From Paenibacillus sp. J5C2022 (GTDB lineage Bacteria; Bacillota; Bacilli; Paenibacillales; Paenibacillaceae): DNA of 64,000 nucleotides. The notes beneath the pieces were generated by a model. That model saw nothing but the letters and a program-made list of their open reading frames with translations. It was not told where the DNA came from and made no database searches. Shown piece by piece: positions 26,853 through 36,570 of this stretch. Position 1 is the first letter of the stretch, and each line of letters starts with the position of its first letter. Position numbers and translations under genes: made by a program. The stretch is taken from NCBI RefSeq assembly GCF_025567625.1, contig NZ_JAOQJC010000001.1, forward strand, positions 326,756-390,755. The letters are read 5' to 3'.

Positions 26853-28106
26853 TTATTTTGTCAGACTTTCCGCCCAGGCATAGCCCTCCAAGTATGGATC
26901 TGGCTTAACGGGGCTGTCGGATTTCCACAACTCCTTGAACATGCCGTCCGGCTGTACTTCGCCGATCCGAACCGTTTTGTAAATGTGCTGATTGTCCCCG
27001 TCAATCGTCACAAGTCCGCCCGGCGCATTGAACTGGAGTCCCTTGGCGGCTTCCTTCACGGCGTCCACATCCGTCGTACCGGCCTTCTCGACGGCTGCAG
27101 CCCACAAGTAGACGGCGATATACCCCGCTTCTATCGGATCGGAAGTGACACGATCGGCCGAAGTGAACGATTTGTAGGCTTCTACGAACTTCGAATTCTC
27201 CGGCGTGTCGGTTGTCTGGTAATAGTTCCATGCTGCGAGATGCCCGGCGAGCACGTCAGGGCCTATACCCCGTATCTCCTCTTCCGCTACGCTCACCGAC
27301 ATCGTCGTTAAGTCTTGCGCGGTAATGCCGGCATCCTTTAATTGCTTGAAGAACGCGACATTGCTGTCCCCGTTGAGGGTGTTGAATACGACATCCGGCT
27401 TTGCCGCTTTTATTTTGCTGATGATAGTGCTGAAGTCGGTATGTCCAAGCGGGGTGTATTCTTCGCTGACCGTTTCACCGCCTGTTGCCTCAAGCTGTGC
27501 TTTAATGATTTTGTTGGCGGTGCGAGGAAATACGTAGTCAGAACCTAGAAGGAAGAATTTGCTGTGGCCGGTATCCAGCAAATACTCGACTGCCGGGACG
27601 ATCTGCTGGTTCGTAGTTGCGCCGGTATAGAAGATATTGGGAGAAGATTCCACCCCTTCGTATTGCACGGGGTACCATAACAAGCCGTTCAACTCTTCGA
27701 ACACAGGCAGCATCGCTTTGCGGCTTGCCGATGTCCACCCGCCGAATACTGTCGCGACGCCATCCTGCTGGATCAGCTTTCGCGCTTTCTCAGCGAATGT
27801 CGGCCAATCCGATGCACCGTCTTCGACGACCGGCACCAATGTCTTGCCAAGCACGCCACCGGCTGCGTTTATTTCTTCGATGGCCAGCAGCTCGGCATCC
27901 TTCACCGACACTTCACTGATCGCCATCGTTCCGCTCAGAGAGTGCAGAATGCCAACTTCAATCGTCTTGCCTTCATTAGCAGCGCTGGCGGGTTCGTTCA
28001 CCGCCTCTTCCCCGTTGTTTGAACCTGCTCCCTCGTTGCCGCAACCCGCCAATAACAGGATGAATGCCATTAATGCAAAGATGATGCCTCTGGATGTTTT
28101 TGTCAT
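26853..28106 (-). CDS. urtA: Urea ABC transporter substrate-binding lipoprotein UrtA
   Basis: A 417-residue periplasmic-binding-type protein anchored as a lipoprotein: signal with lipobox LLAGC (Cys about residue 21), a Ser/Asn/Glu linker, then a Leu/amide-type binding domain. [31 protein letters not shown] and [18 protein letters not shown] are characteristic of UrtA and the short-chain amide binding group. AAGGAG seven bases upstream fixes ATG 28106. It captures urea outside the cell and delivers it to UrtB/UrtC. Expression starts from the promoter at 28180-28208. Confidence 0.93.
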   Translation of the reverse strand: MTKTSRGIIFALMAFILLLAGCGNEGAGSNNGEEAVNEPASAANEGKTIEVGILHSLSGTMAISEVSVKDAELLAIEEINAAGGVLGKTLVPVVEDGASDWPTFAEKARKLIQQDGVATVFGGWTSASRKAMLPVFEELNGLLWYPVQYEGVESSPNIFYTGATTNQQIVPAVEYLLDTGHSKFFLLGSDYVFPRTANKIIKAQLEATGGETVSEEYTPLGHTDFSTIISKIKAAKPDVVFNTLNGDSNVAFFKQLKDAGITAQDLTTMSVSVAEEEIRGIGPDVLAGHLAAWNYYQTTDTPENSKFVEAYKSFTSADRVTSDPIEAGYIAVYLWAAAVEKAGTTDVDAVKEAAKGLQFNAPGGLVTIDGDNQHIYKTVRIGEVQPDGMFKELWKSDSPVKPDPYLEGYAWAESLTK

Positions 28107-28136
28107 GTAACCACTCCTTTTCATATCATGTATTTT

Positions 28137-28174
28137 CACGAACGATTTACCATATTTTTCTCTTAACGTTCGTG
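28137..28174 (-). repeat. Inverted repeat in the urtA leader
   Basis: Perfect 8-bp arms CACGAACG (28137-28144) and CGTTCGTG (28167-28174) separated by 22 bases, between the urtA promoter and its ribosome binding site. It could fold in the mRNA leader or serve as a protein site; function unknown. Confidence 0.45.
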
Positions 28175-28179
28175 AGCTC

Positions 28180-28208
28180 ATTATAGATGGGCGCACAATA
28201 AGTGTCAA
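28180..28208 (-). promoter_or_regulatory. urtABCDE promoter
   Basis: Near-consensus sigma-A promoter on the minus strand: TTGACA (28203-28208), 17-bp spacer, TATAAT (28180-28185). The -35 element is also one end of a GlnR/TnrA-type box. Confidence 0.8.
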
Positions 28209-28219
28209 CTTATATTACA
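28203..28219. promoter_or_regulatory. GlnR/TnrA-type nitrogen box 1 (overlaps urtA -35)
   Basis: TGTCAACTTATATTACA matches TGTNA-N7-TNACA exactly. It overlaps the -35 of the urtA promoter, centred near -38, a position where bound GlnR would repress. Confidence 0.75.
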
Positions 28220-28276
28220 TTTAATTTTATGATTCAGTCGAATTTGTAGTTGGGACACGCATAAAACCTCGATATA

Positions 28277-28293
28277 AGTTAGATATAATGACA
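28277..28293. promoter_or_regulatory. GlnR/TnrA-type box 2 (one mismatch)
   Basis: AGTTAGATATAATGACA matches TGTNA-N7-TNACA except for the first base. It lies between the two perfect boxes and shares a GATATA core with box 3. Confidence 0.55.
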
Positions 28294-28348
28294 TTTATGC
28301 TCGTTACATTGAAATAAGTCTATTCAATCGCATCTGAATTGTGTATTA

Positions 28349-28365
28349 TGTTAGATATAGTAACA
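28349..28365. promoter_or_regulatory. GlnR/TnrA-type nitrogen box 3 (upstream of ureA)
   Basis: TGTTAGATATAGTAACA matches TGTNA-N7-TNACA exactly, 30 bases before the ureA TTG start, where bound GlnR would block transcription of the urease operon. Confidence 0.72.
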
Positions 28366-28394
28366 CATTATGCGCGCGGGACGAGGTGATAGGT

Positions 28395-28703
28395 TTGCAT
28401 TGGACTGAGCGAGAAAGAGAGAAGCTGCTCATCAGCTGTGCCGCCGATCTGGCGAGAAGAAGGCTGGCGCGCGGCGTGAAGCTCAACTATCCGGAAGCGA
28501 TGGCCATTCTCGTGTCCGAGATGATGGAAGGCGCACGCGATGGTCGGACCGTGGCTGAATTGATGGCATACGGCAAGACCATATTGAAGCGGAGCAACTG
28601 CATGGAAGGTGTGCCGGCAATGATTCATGAAATTCAAGTGGAAGCCACCTTCCCTGATGGAACGAAGCTTGTCACGGTGCATGAGCCCATATGCAAGGCA
28701 TAG
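28395..28703 (+). CDS. ureA: Urease subunit gamma UreA
   Basis: A 102-residue urease gamma subunit of normal length. It begins with [12 protein letters not shown] and carries [26 protein letters not shown], near-invariant in the family. The TTG start at 28395 has AGGTGA five bases upstream and gives the conserved N-terminus; an earlier in-frame start would place a GlnR-type box inside the gene. First gene of ureABCFGD; with UreB and UreC it forms the nickel enzyme that splits urea to ammonia and carbamate. Confidence 0.93.
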   Translation: MHWTEREREKLLISCAADLARRRLARGVKLNYPEAMAILVSEMMEGARDGRTVAELMAYGKTILKRSNCMEGVPAMIHEIQVEATFPDGTKLVTVHEPICKA

Positions 28704-28742
28704 CCGTTCCGATTCCAAGAGAGCCGTGAGAGGAGATGAAGC

Positions 28743-29120
28743 ATGATACCGGGAGAATATCGTGTACAAGAAGGCGACATTGCGTTGAACGCTGGCCGTG
28801 AAGTGACACCCGTCCTCGTAACGAATCTGGGAGACCGTCCGATTCAAGTAGGTTCGCATTACCACTTCTATGAAGTGAATGCGGCATTGTCATTCCCTCG
28901 CATGCAAGCGCTGGGCAAGCGGCTGGGGATAGCGGCGGGCACCGCCGTCCGATTCGAGCCCGGCGAAGAGAAGCCGGTGAATCTGATCCCGTTCGGCGGC
29001 GCCAGAGAGATCTACGGCTTCAACGGATTAATGAACGGGCCGCAGTTGCCGGAAGTGAAGGATTGGCTCCTGCAGAAGCAGGCTCAGTTAGAGCATTGGT
29101 TGGGGGTGTCACGGGGATGA
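28743..29120 (+). CDS. ureB: Urease subunit beta UreB
   Basis: A 125-residue beta subunit. [20 protein letters not shown] at the N-terminus, [17 protein letters not shown] and [12 protein letters not shown] are family hallmarks. AGAGGAG precedes the ATG. Its TGA stop overlaps the ureC ATG (ATGA), so the two are translationally coupled. Confidence 0.94.
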   Translation: MIPGEYRVQEGDIALNAGREVTPVLVTNLGDRPIQVGSHYHFYEVNAALSFPRMQALGKRLGIAAGTAVRFEPGEEKPVNLIPFGGAREIYGFNGLMNGPQLPEVKDWLLQKQAQLEHWLGVSRG

Positions 29121-30835
29121 TGAAGCTGCCGCGCAACGAGTATGCCGCACACTTCGGCCCAACGACCGGGGACGCTGTACGTCTGGCGGATACGGACTTA
29201 TGGGCCGTCATCGAGCATGATTATACGGTATACGGAGACGAAGTGAAGTTCGGGGGCGGCAAAGTGATCCGGGACGGCATGGGACAGTCCTCAAGGGCAA
29301 CAAGAGCCGATGGAGTACCGGATGTTGTCATCACGAACGCTATCATCATTGATCATACTGGCGTAGTGAAAGCCGATATCGGCTTGCGCGACGGCCGTAT
29401 CGTCGGCATAGGCAAAGCGGGCAATCCGGACACGATGGACGGCGTCTCTCCCGAGCTAGTGCTAGGCGCATCCACGGAAGTGATCGCAGGCGAGGGACGA
29501 ATCGTGACGGCCGGCGCCATTGACGCCCACATCCACTTCATCTGTCCGCAGCAGATAACGGCGGCTCTGGAATCCGGCACAACGACCATGATTGGCGGCG
29601 GCACCGGTCCCGCGACAGGAACCAACGCCACGACATGCACGCCGGGAGCCTGGAATATGGCGCGCATGCTGGAAGCGGCCGAAGCGTTCCCTATGAATGT
29701 AGGCTTCCTGGGCAAGGGCAACTGTGCGACGGAAGAGCCGCTGAAGGAGCAGATTGAAGCGGGCGCGATCGGATTGAAGCTGCATGAGGATTGGGGCACG
29801 ACTCCGCAGACGATTGATACTTGTCTGACCGTTGCCGATCGATATGATGTGCAGGTCGCGATTCATACCGATACGTTGAATGAAGCGGGATTTCTGGAGG
29901 ATACGCTGGCGGCGATCAAGGGGCGGACGATTCATACTTACCATACCGAGGGGGCCGGCGGCGGTCATGCGCCAGATATTATCCGGGCCGCCGCGGAGTC
30001 GAATATTCTCCCCTCCTCCACCAACCCGACGCGTCCCTTCACGGTGAATACGATCGAAGAGCATCTGGATATGCTGATGGTCTGTCACCATCTGGACAGC
30101 TCGATTCCGGAAGACGTCTCTTTCGCCGATTCCCGCATACGACCGGAGACGATTGCCGCCGAAGATATTCTGCACGACCTTGGCGTATTCAGCATCATCA
30201 GTTCCGATTCGCAAGCAATGGGCAGAGTCGGGGAAGTCATCATGCGGACGTGGCAGACGGCAGATAAGATGAAGACGCAGCGGGGACCTCTGCAGAAGGA
30301 TTGCGATTCCGCCGGAGACAACTGGCGCATTAAGCGTTATGTGGCCAAATATACCATCAATCCGGCGATTGCACACGGGATCTCGCATATCGTCGGATCG
30401 GTCGAGATCGGCAAGTGGGCGGATCTGGTCATCTGGCAGCCCGCGTTCTTCGGAGTGAAGCCTGAGCTGGTGCTGAAAGGCGGATTCATCGCCTATGCCC
30501 AGATGGGCGACGCCAACGCCTCGATCCCCACCCCACAGCCGTCATATCCAAGACCGATGTTCGGCGCATACGGGAAAGCCGCAGCCTCCACTTCCATCAC
30601 CTTTGTCTCGCAAGCGGCCTATCGGGGCAAGGTGCATGAGCGGCTGGAACTTAAGCGGCATGTGGAGCCTGTCAAGGGATGCAGGAGCATCGGCAAGAAG
30701 GATATGATTCACAACGACGTCATGCCGCATATTGAAGTCGACCCGGAGACGTACAAGGTGACGGTCGACGGCGAGCTAATGAGCTGCGAGCCTGCGGAAG
30801 TGTTGCCGATGGCTCAGCGGTACTTCATGTTTTGA
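29117..30835 (+). CDS. ureC: Urease subunit alpha UreC (catalytic)
   Basis: A 572-residue catalytic subunit, normal length. Nickel ligands and active-site residues are all present: DAHIHF, the Lys to be carbamylated in GLKLHEDWG, the His residues in [10 protein letters not shown] and [13 protein letters not shown], the mobile-flap MVCHHL (Cys, His) and the Asp in [10 protein letters not shown]. The start at 29117 overlaps the ureB stop by four bases; starting there gives the usual N-terminus [17 protein letters not shown]. It should be active if nickel is inserted by UreDFG. Confidence 0.95.
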   Translation: MMKLPRNEYAAHFGPTTGDAVRLADTDLWAVIEHDYTVYGDEVKFGGGKVIRDGMGQSSRATRADGVPDVVITNAIIIDHTGVVKADIGLRDGRIVGIGKAGNPDTMDGVSPELVLGASTEVIAGEGRIVTAGAIDAHIHFICPQQITAALESGTTTMIGGGTGPATGTNATTCTPGAWNMARMLEAAEAFPMNVGFLGKGNCATEEPLKEQIEAGAIGLKLHEDWGTTPQTIDTCLTVADRYDVQVAIHTDTLNEAGFLEDTLAAIKGRTIHTYHTEGAGGGHAPDIIRAAAESNILPSSTNPTRPFTVNTIEEHLDMLMVCHHLDSSIPEDVSFADSRIRPETIAAEDILHDLGVFSIISSDSQAMGRVGEVIMRTWQTADKMKTQRGPLQKDCDSAGDNWRIKRYVAKYTINPAIAHGISHIVGSVEIGKWADLVIWQPAFFGVKPELVLKGGFIAYAQMGDANASIPTPQPSYPRPMFGAYGKAAASTSITFVSQAAYRGKVHERLELKRHVEPVKGCRSIGKKDMIHNDVMPHIEVDPETYKVTVDGELMSCEPAEVLPMAQRYFMF

Positions 30836-30858
30836 CGGCGGCAAGGAGGAGGATAGGC

Positions 30859-31551
30859 TTGAGCATGTCCCGTTCGTTTCTGTCCTATGTGCAGCTGCTG
30901 GACTCCGCCCTGCCCATTGGCGGCTTCTCCCATTCCTTCGGACTGGAAACGTATGTGCAGCAGGAGAAGATTGCGACGCTGAAGCAGTTGGAACATTATT
31001 CGACCGCACTGCTCCACAATACGCTCATTCCGCTGGATGGACGGTGTATACGCAGCGTATTCGAAGCTCTGGAGACGCAGCGGTTCGACCTTGTCGCCTA
31101 TTACGATAACATCTTGCATGTGCAGCGTACGGCCAGAGAATCGCGCGAAGGCGCTCTGAAGATGGGGAAGCGGCTGCTTGCGCTTAGCCGCAAGCTGTAC
31201 CCCGAGCTGCCATGGATGCAATGGGACACCATCGCCGGCAAGCATGGCGCTTACGGCACATTGCCGACCATCCATTGCTGGATAAGCTATGAGCTCGGCA
31301 TGAATGTTGACGACACGGTGAAAGGTTATTTGTACACAAGCATGACCATGATGGTGAACAGCGCATTGCGCCTGATGTCAATCGGACAGAGCGATGGGCA
31401 GCGAATGATACGGCTGTTGATCGATCGGATCGAGGAAGCCTGGCAGGATGAGATGTCGAATCCTCCCCGCCCTCCATCCAACTATGCCATCGCGAACGAT
31501 ATTCGTGCCATGCAGCACGAAACGCTTTACTCCAGATTATTCATGTCCTAG
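30859..31551 (+). CDS. ureF: Urease accessory protein UreF
   Basis: A 230-residue UreF, an all-helical partner of UreD and UreG in nickel insertion. LLDSALPIGGFSHSFGLETYVQ near the N-terminus is the family signature, and the C-terminal part has SIGQSDGQRMIRLLIDRI. The start is TTG 30859 (AAGGAGGAGG six bases before) or ATG 30865. It begins 23 bases after ureC; the usual ureE between ureC and ureF is absent. Confidence 0.9.
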   Translation: MSMSRSFLSYVQLLDSALPIGGFSHSFGLETYVQQEKIATLKQLEHYSTALLHNTLIPLDGRCIRSVFEALETQRFDLVAYYDNILHVQRTARESREGALKMGKRLLALSRKLYPELPWMQWDTIAGKHGAYGTLPTIHCWISYELGMNVDDTVKGYLYTSMTMMVNSALRLMSIGQSDGQRMIRLLIDRIEEAWQDEMSNPPRPPSNYAIANDIRAMQHETLYSRLFMS

Positions 31552-31563
31552 GAGGAATGTACG

Positions 31564-32268
31564 ATGTGTCAAGGATCAGATCATTCGCATGAACAATGGG
31601 CAGCGCCCGCAGTAGCCGGCAACCGCCCGATTCGCATCGGGATAGGCGGACCTGTGGGCTCTGGCAAGACGATGCTCGTCGAGAAGCTTGCGAAAGCCAT
31701 GCGGGAGCATTACAGTCTGGCCGTCATCACGAACGATATCTACACAAAGGAAGATGCATTAATTCTGCTCCGTCAATCCGCGCTGCCCGAGGAACGAATT
31801 ATTGGTGTGGAGACTGGAGGCTGTCCCCATACCGCAATTCGGGAAGATGCTTCTATGAATTTCGAAGCTGTGGAAGAGCTGGAGCGCCGCTTCCCCGATC
31901 TGGATATGATCCTGATCGAGAGCGGCGGAGACAATCTGGCCGCGGCCTTCAGTCCAGAGCTGGTTGACCGCTTCATCTATATTATCGATGTGGCGCAAGG
32001 AGAGAAGCTGCCGCGGAAAGGCGGACCGGGCATTATGCGGTCCGATCTGCTCATCATTAACAAGATCGATCTGGCTACCTATGTGGGCGCCAGTCTGGAA
32101 GTGATGCGAAGGGATACGGAATATATGCGCGGAGCACGTCCGTTCGTCATGACCAATCTGATGGCCGGCGATGGCCTTCCCACGATCGTTCACTGGATCG
32201 AGCATCAGCTATTGCATCAAGGTGAGCATGAGCATGGACATCGCATATCCCGACACCTTCCCCTCTAA
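31564..32268 (+). CDS. ureG: Urease accessory GTPase UreG, His-rich C-terminus
   Basis: A 234-residue UreG GTPase. P-loop GGPVGSGKT (about residues 27-35), the metal-binding CPHTAIR motif, [15 protein letters not shown] and the NKID guanine motif are all present. It drives nickel delivery to urease with UreF and UreD. Unusually, the tail after residue 210 contains seven His in about 22 residues ([17 protein letters not shown] region), and the N-terminus also has two His. The tail may store or transfer nickel in place of the missing UreE. AGGAGG precedes the ATG; its 3' end overlaps ureD by 35 bases. Confidence 0.92.
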   Translation: MCQGSDHSHEQWAAPAVAGNRPIRIGIGGPVGSGKTMLVEKLAKAMREHYSLAVITNDIYTKEDALILLRQSALPEERIIGVETGGCPHTAIREDASMNFEAVEELERRFPDLDMILIESGGDNLAAAFSPELVDRFIYIIDVAQGEKLPRKGGPGIMRSDLLIINKIDLATYVGASLEVMRRDTEYMRGARPFVMTNLMAGDGLPTIVHWIEHQLLHQGEHEHGHRISRHLPL

Positions 32269-33079
32269 GCGAGCTGTCCTCCGCGCATTATGCAGCTCGC
32301 AGGTTGGGAAGACGGAACTGACAGCCTGTTATGCGACAGCGCCGTTGAAGGTTGCCAAGCCATTCCGGGAAGCTGCGACGAGCGGACTGATTCTGTACGT
32401 GATGGACGTCTCGCCCGGTCTGCTGGAAGGCGATCATTATGACATTGCGGTGACGCTTGAGAGGGATGCTCGGCTTGTTCTGACTAATCAGTCGTTCACG
32501 AAGGTCCACCCTTCCGGCCAACTGACTTCTATCATAGAGCAGAGATTCACAATTGGTCCCGACGCAGTATTGGAATTTATGCCCGAACCGGCTATCCCCT
32601 ATGCTAATAGTCGGTTCGAGAGCGTCACGAGCTTTCACCTTGCCAAGGGTGCTGTTCTCATGTTCGGAGATATTTGGACGCCGGGAAGAACTCGACGCGG
32701 GGAACGCTTCGCCTTTCACTCCGTCTCCAATCGGTTGGAAATCTATCGGGGCGAATCGTTAATAGGCTGGGATCACTTTCGGTTGGAGCCAGGACGGGAT
32801 GTGGGCGGCAGCCTGGGAGCGATGGAGCATTATACGCATCAAGCGAGCTTCTGGCTGTTCCACGAAGGAGCGGGGCTGGAGGCGATGCTGGATCGAATAC
32901 GCCTGTTGCTGCCGGCTGGAGACGAGCTGCTTGCAGGAGCGAGCTTGCATGCGCATGGAGGGTTGGTCGTCCGAATGCTCGGCATGAACGTCTGGCAGCT
33001 GCAGCTGCTGCTGAATCGCATCTGGGCAGAATGCCGCAGCAGCTTGTGGGGACTTCCCCCCTGCTCGCTGAGGAAGTGA
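32234..33079 (+). CDS. ureD: Urease accessory protein UreD (UreH)
   Basis: A 281-residue UreD/UreH, the scaffold that binds apo-urease and UreF. Landmarks [20 protein letters not shown] and [14 protein letters not shown] (about residues 50-95) fit the family, as does [18 protein letters not shown] 32234 is chosen because AAGGTGA lies seven bases before it; it overlaps the ureG end, suggesting coupling. Last gene of the urease operon, followed by a terminator. Confidence 0.9.
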   Translation: MDIAYPDTFPSKRAVLRALCSSQVGKTELTACYATAPLKVAKPFREAATSGLILYVMDVSPGLLEGDHYDIAVTLERDARLVLTNQSFTKVHPSGQLTSIIEQRFTIGPDAVLEFMPEPAIPYANSRFESVTSFHLAKGAVLMFGDIWTPGRTRRGERFAFHSVSNRLEIYRGESLIGWDHFRLEPGRDVGGSLGAMEHYTHQASFWLFHEGAGLEAMLDRIRLLLPAGDELLAGASLHAHGGLVVRMLGMNVWQLQLLLNRIWAECRSSLWGLPPCSLRK

Positions 33080-33113
33080 TAGGTACGCGAATAAGCAGAA
33101 GAGATCTGCAAAC

Positions 33114-33144
33114 AAAAAGGCGGAATCGCCGTTCCGCTTTTTTT
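33114..33144 (+). terminator. Terminator of the urease operon
   Basis: CGGAA / TTCCG stem extended by A-run/T-run pairing around a one-base bulge, followed by seven T. It lies 35 bases past the ureD stop. Confidence 0.75.
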
Positions 33145-33203
33145 CGCCGCTTGGAAGCCGCGCTAGACATCCCCTGCTTACTCCTATACATACTTGCAGT
33201 CAC

Positions 33204-33971
33204 TCAACTGAATGCTACAACTTGCTCCAGCAACGGCGACTGAAGATAGGCTTCATGTATGCCGAACCGCTTTATTTCCTCCTTCGCAACTCGCTTATAC
33301 AGCAGCTTAGCCTGGCATTTTGTTGCGAACACTTCCGGTGTTACCCGGACCTCCTCACAGCTGAGCCATGAAGCCATTAGCACGCCATCTGTCCTGCCGG
33401 TGAAGTAATCCGCATGCTTGAAGCCGTCACGGAACCAAGGATGCTCTTCCTCTTTGGCTGCTCCGGCATGGTTAAGACATACATATAACGATAGATCATC
33501 ACAGAGCTGAAGAATTTTAAAATGCGCCATAAGCGCTTCCTCATTCCAGCTGCCCAATTGCTCTCTTAACCGTTTCTGTCTATCGTCCTCCCGGGCGCAA
33601 AAAGCGACGCAATCCTCCTGATCCGATTGGCGAAGCAGCTCAAATGTCGAGAAATGCATGCTGCACAGCAAGCCGCCATAAAGATTCTTCTCTTCGATCT
33701 CGTCTATCCCCAATCCGTAAAATTGCAGCTTGGGAGCGAGCGGATAATCTTCAAAGGTGAAGGGACGGCTTGCTGCATCATGCCAGATTGGCGTCTCATC
33801 CAGCTTGATCCAACCGCGGTCGTGCTCGTAGATGGCTTTAATGACCGTGTCTCTCAGCTTCTCATCAATGAAATAGGAAGGGTTTATAGAAGTGGCGATT
33901 TCTCCGGACAGTTGACCGTGATCATGCTGTGCGATCATAATGAAATGCTGCGGTTCTTCCCGTATAATCAT
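33204..33971 (-). CDS. DUF3891 family protein
   Basis: A 255-residue cytoplasmic protein of the DUF3891 family, function unknown. Family features are the N-terminal MIIREE...MIAQHDHGQLSGEIA (residues 1-25) and IYEHDRGWIKLDE (about 47-59). The His-Asp pairs suggest a metal-binding helical fold, but this is speculation. AGGAGGG precedes the ATG. It is convergent with the urease operon and has no clear functional partner. Confidence 0.8.
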   Translation of the reverse strand: MIIREEPQHFIMIAQHDHGQLSGEIATSINPSYFIDEKLRDTVIKAIYEHDRGWIKLDETPIWHDAASRPFTFEDYPLAPKLQFYGLGIDEIEEKNLYGGLLCSMHFSTFELLRQSDQEDCVAFCAREDDRQKRLREQLGSWNEEALMAHFKILQLCDDLSLYVCLNHAGAAKEEEHPWFRDGFKHADYFTGRTDGVLMASWLSCEEVRVTPEVFATKCQAKLLYKRVAKEEIKRFGIHEAYLQSPLLEQVVAFS

Positions 33972-34085
33972 GCAAATCCCTCCTCATGTGATGTGTATAT
34001 CCTATTCCCTACTTCGTCAATAGCAGACGCAATTCCTGTTCCTTTCAGCTGACTTTATCTTCGCCTTCCTCATCAGGCTGCTCTG

Positions 34086-34496
34086 TTAATCAGACAACTT
34101 GACTTCATTGCGCTTCGCCCATTCCTCGACGGCTTTCATAGCATCCTCTGCCTCATCCCGCACGATGACAAAGTTGTTCCAGCCCCAATATCTGCTACTC
34201 TTCAGCATAATGACCCTGCGCTTCTTCACAATACGGATGGCCGTCATATGGGATGATGCAAATTCCCGATGTCTGGAGATGATACGCGACTCTTCCACGA
34301 TCAGCTCATGCTTCTTCATAGCCAGTCTAATGGCGAATCCGATGTAAATGAACGACAATAGCACCATGATTATAGAATCTACCCACGTTAACTGCCGATC
34401 CCCGCTGGTCATTGCTATAGTGGATACGGTGGAAAAGCAAATTAGCGGAGCGACTGCGGCGTTTCCAATCTCGGGACGTTGATAACGAAATTTCAT
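34086..34496 (-). CDS. Hypothetical membrane protein (PH-like C-terminal part)
   Basis: A 136-residue protein with two short N-terminal transmembrane helices (about residues 12-30 and 40-60), then a cytoplasmic region rich in alternating strands (ELIVEESRIISRHREF ... VIMLKSSRYWGW) reminiscent of YcxB/bacterial PH-like domains. The family call is tentative. ATG 34496 follows GGGAG by eight bases; a GTG three codons earlier is possible. It follows the lipoprotein gene after 16 bases and probably shares its transcript. Confidence 0.6.
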   Translation of the reverse strand: MKFRYQRPEIGNAAVAPLICFSTVSTIAMTSGDRQLTWVDSIIMVLLSFIYIGFAIRLAMKKHELIVEESRIISRHREFASSHMTAIRIVKKRRVIMLKSSRYWGWNNFVIVRDEAEDAMKAVEEWAKRNEVKLSD

Positions 34497-34512
34497 TTTC
34501 GTCACTCCCTGC

Positions 34513-34980
34513 CTAAGGCAGCCTTTCTACACTGATGCCATCGGGACCGAAGCTGACGACGAATTGATGCTGCTGTCCCGAGGAGCCGTAGTAGGCTTCT
34601 GTCTTAATGGTATATTCACCATACCTGTCCAGCAATATCTCTTCATTCACAATCTTCTTCACATACAGCGCAATATCTTGATCCAGCAGCCGCTTTTCCT
34701 GTAGCTGCTCGCTATGCTCGTTACCATAGAGATGTATTTCATAATCAAGCGTGACGGCGCCATACATTTCCGTATTCCGCTGCACGTTATTCATTAACAG
34801 CAATGTAGCGGACTCTGCTCCCGGACTGACTTCCGACACTTTCAGTACAGAATATAGATCCACTGGGAACGGATAAGGCGGAGAAGGTTCATTTTTATTG
34901 CCGCTTCCAACTCTTGAACATGAACTCAAGAGGAACCCAATGGCCGCCATGAACAACAGAGACGATACCAACTTCCGCAC
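34513..34980 (-). CDS. Hypothetical lipoprotein
   Basis: A 155-residue protein with a signal ending in lipobox LLSSC (Cys about residue 21), then a Pro/Asn-rich linker and a soluble domain of about 120 residues. No family is recognised. The GTG start at 34980 has GGAGGGG about five bases upstream; an ATG 11 codons earlier has no such site and would add charged residues before the signal. It lies between a histidine phosphatase gene and a membrane protein gene, all leftward. Confidence 0.65.
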   Translation of the reverse strand: MRKLVSSLLFMAAIGFLLSSCSRVGSGNKNEPSPPYPFPVDLYSVLKVSEVSPGAESATLLLMNNVQRNTEMYGAVTLDYEIHLYGNEHSEQLQEKRLLDQDIALYVKKIVNEEILLDRYGEYTIKTEAYYGSSGQQHQFVVSFGPDGISVERLP

Positions 34981-35013
34981 AAGTGCCCCTCCCTCTCCTC
35001 GCTTATCGTACAA

Positions 35014-35646
35014 TTATCGTTCGTGACAATCCCGATAATGGGAGGTGTCTCCCTGCAGCACAATTTCATGTCCATCCTTCCCGATCACAACCTTGCTCAA
35101 GCAAGCGGGATGGATGTAGGGCTCTTGCCATAGCCGTTCCATCGGCCGATTCTCGAAGTAGGCGAGCAGCAGCTTCACGACGACCGTATGCGTCACGATC
35201 AGAACAGAATTTCCAGCATGCTCCTGCATAATAATGTGTAACTGGCTCAGCGCCCTCTCCCGTACCTGCCGGAACGATTCCGCACCTTCGACGGAGAATC
35301 GTTCCGGATCTCGGAAAAACCTGTCCATATTCGAAGGATCGTCTCGCTCGATCTCTTGCTTCCGTCTTCCTTCCCATATGCCCAGATGAATCTCCTTCAA
35401 ATTATCCGATTCAACTATGCCGATATCCCGATTGCGACGAATAAGCTCTGCAGTATGCCGGGTACGCTTACTCGAGCTGGAGAAAATGATATCGATCGGG
35501 TCGTTCACCAGTGTTTCTCCAAGCCGGATGGCCTGATTCCTGCCAAGCTCCGTAAGCGGTGAATCATGATGGCCTTGGAATCGCTCCTCAACGTTCCATT
35601 CCGTCTGTCCGTGTCGGACGATATATAGCAGCGTCTTCTGCTCCAT
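35014..35646 (-). CDS. Histidine phosphatase family protein
   Basis: A 210-residue member of the histidine phosphatase (phosphoglycerate mutase-like) superfamily. The catalytic RHGQTEWN motif is at about residues 11-18 (phospho-accepting His), with a second Arg in FSSSSKRTRHTAEL, the acidic residue in HLGIWEGRR, and the second His in VTHTVVVKLLL. This branch includes broad phosphatases such as PhoE and alpha-ribazole phosphatase; the substrate is not clear. GAGAGGGG precedes the ATG. Confidence 0.87.
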   Translation of the reverse strand: MEQKTLLYIVRHGQTEWNVEERFQGHHDSPLTELGRNQAIRLGETLVNDPIDIIFSSSSKRTRHTAELIRRNRDIGIVESDNLKEIHLGIWEGRRKQEIERDDPSNMDRFFRDPERFSVEGAESFRQVRERALSQLHIIMQEHAGNSVLIVTHTVVVKLLLAYFENRPMERLWQEPYIHPACLSKVVIGKDGHEIVLQGDTSHYRDCHER

Positions 35647-35679
35647 ATGGCATATTCCCCTCTCTGCGCTGTCGGATGA

Positions 35680-36471
35680 TTATATGTTGGCCAACCTGCC
35701 TGCTAACGTCGTAACCGCTTGGCCGGACATTAGAATCCGGTCGTTCTCGATGCGCAGCGTGAGCAATCCTTCGCGCCTCGACAGCTGAACCGCCGTAAAG
35801 CTGCTCTTCCCGAGCTTCTTCTGCCAGTATGGCGCGAGGCAGCAATGGGCAGAGCCGGTGACGGGATCTTCGTTGACACCGATGACGGGATAGAAGCATC
35901 GGGATACGAAGTCGACATCCGGCATTTTCGCTTTGCAAGTAACAATGATGCCTCTCGCTTTCACCGTCGACCATTCCTGGAAGTTGGGCTTAAGCGCTCT
36001 GAGTACGCTCTCATCCTCCACTTCGATGAGATAGTCCATCCGGTTCCGGCCGATGTAATGAAATCTCTCCCCCAATCCGACGATGAGCTGTGGCGGCGGA
36101 ACGCATTCCTGCTCCAGCTCCAACGGAAAATTCAATTGAATCCAATGCCCTTGCCTGGTTGCGTGAAGCACTCCGCTCTTCGTATGGAACGCAATTGTCT
36201 GATCATCAACCCCGCTGCGCTCCCATAGCAGATGGGCGGCGGCCAGCGTAGCATGACCGCATAGCTCCACTTCCGCGACGGGCGTGAACCATCTTAATGT
36301 ATAGCCGTCTCCACAGTCCCGCCGAATGACGAACGCCGTCTCCGACAGGTTCATTTCGCCAGCCACCTGCTGCATCCATTGTTCGGACTTCTCCTGCTCC
36401 AGCATGCATACGGCAGCCGGGTTGCCCCGGAAGGGCTCGTTCGTGAAAGCGTCCACAATATAAATGTTCAT
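35680..36471 (-). CDS. PhzF family phenazine-biosynthesis-like protein
   Basis: A 263-residue PhzF-like isomerase/epimerase fold. MNIYIVDAFTNEPFRGNPAAVC at the start, the catalytic Glu in MNLSETAFV (about residue 46), LCGHATLAAAH and ITGSAHCCLAPYW-type GSAHC motif are seen. The family includes PhzF and YddE; most members have no assigned substrate and no phenazine genes are present here. GAGGAGAGAAGAAG sets ATG 36471. Confidence 0.87.
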   Translation of the reverse strand: MNIYIVDAFTNEPFRGNPAAVCMLEQEKSEQWMQQVAGEMNLSETAFVIRRDCGDGYTLRWFTPVAEVELCGHATLAAAHLLWERSGVDDQTIAFHTKSGVLHATRQGHWIQLNFPLELEQECVPPPQLIVGLGERFHYIGRNRMDYLIEVEDESVLRALKPNFQEWSTVKARGIIVTCKAKMPDVDFVSRCFYPVIGVNEDPVTGSAHCCLAPYWQKKLGKSSFTAVQLSRREGLLTLRIENDRILMSGQAVTTLAGRLANI

Positions 36472-36570
36472 CTTCTTCTCTCCTCGACGCCTCATTAGTT
36501 GACATAACTATAATTATGTAATTCAATTGCGATTTCGCCTGTAACAAGCTTGCAACCTGCCAGTGGACAG

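Noticed and set aside
26730..27311. 193-codon frame antisense to urtA and urtB
   Set aside because: It is antisense to two well-conserved transporter genes and is a by-product of their codon bias.
29462..30388. 308-codon frame antisense to ureC
   Set aside because: ureC is complete with all catalytic residues; the opposite frame has no recognisable motif.
32674..33243. 189-codon frame overlapping the end of ureD
   Set aside because: ureD in the other frame has family motifs; this frame runs through the operon terminator.
35680..36471. PhzF as evidence of phenazine biosynthesis
   Set aside because: PhzF-like folds are widespread without phenazine genes, and no other phz gene is present here.
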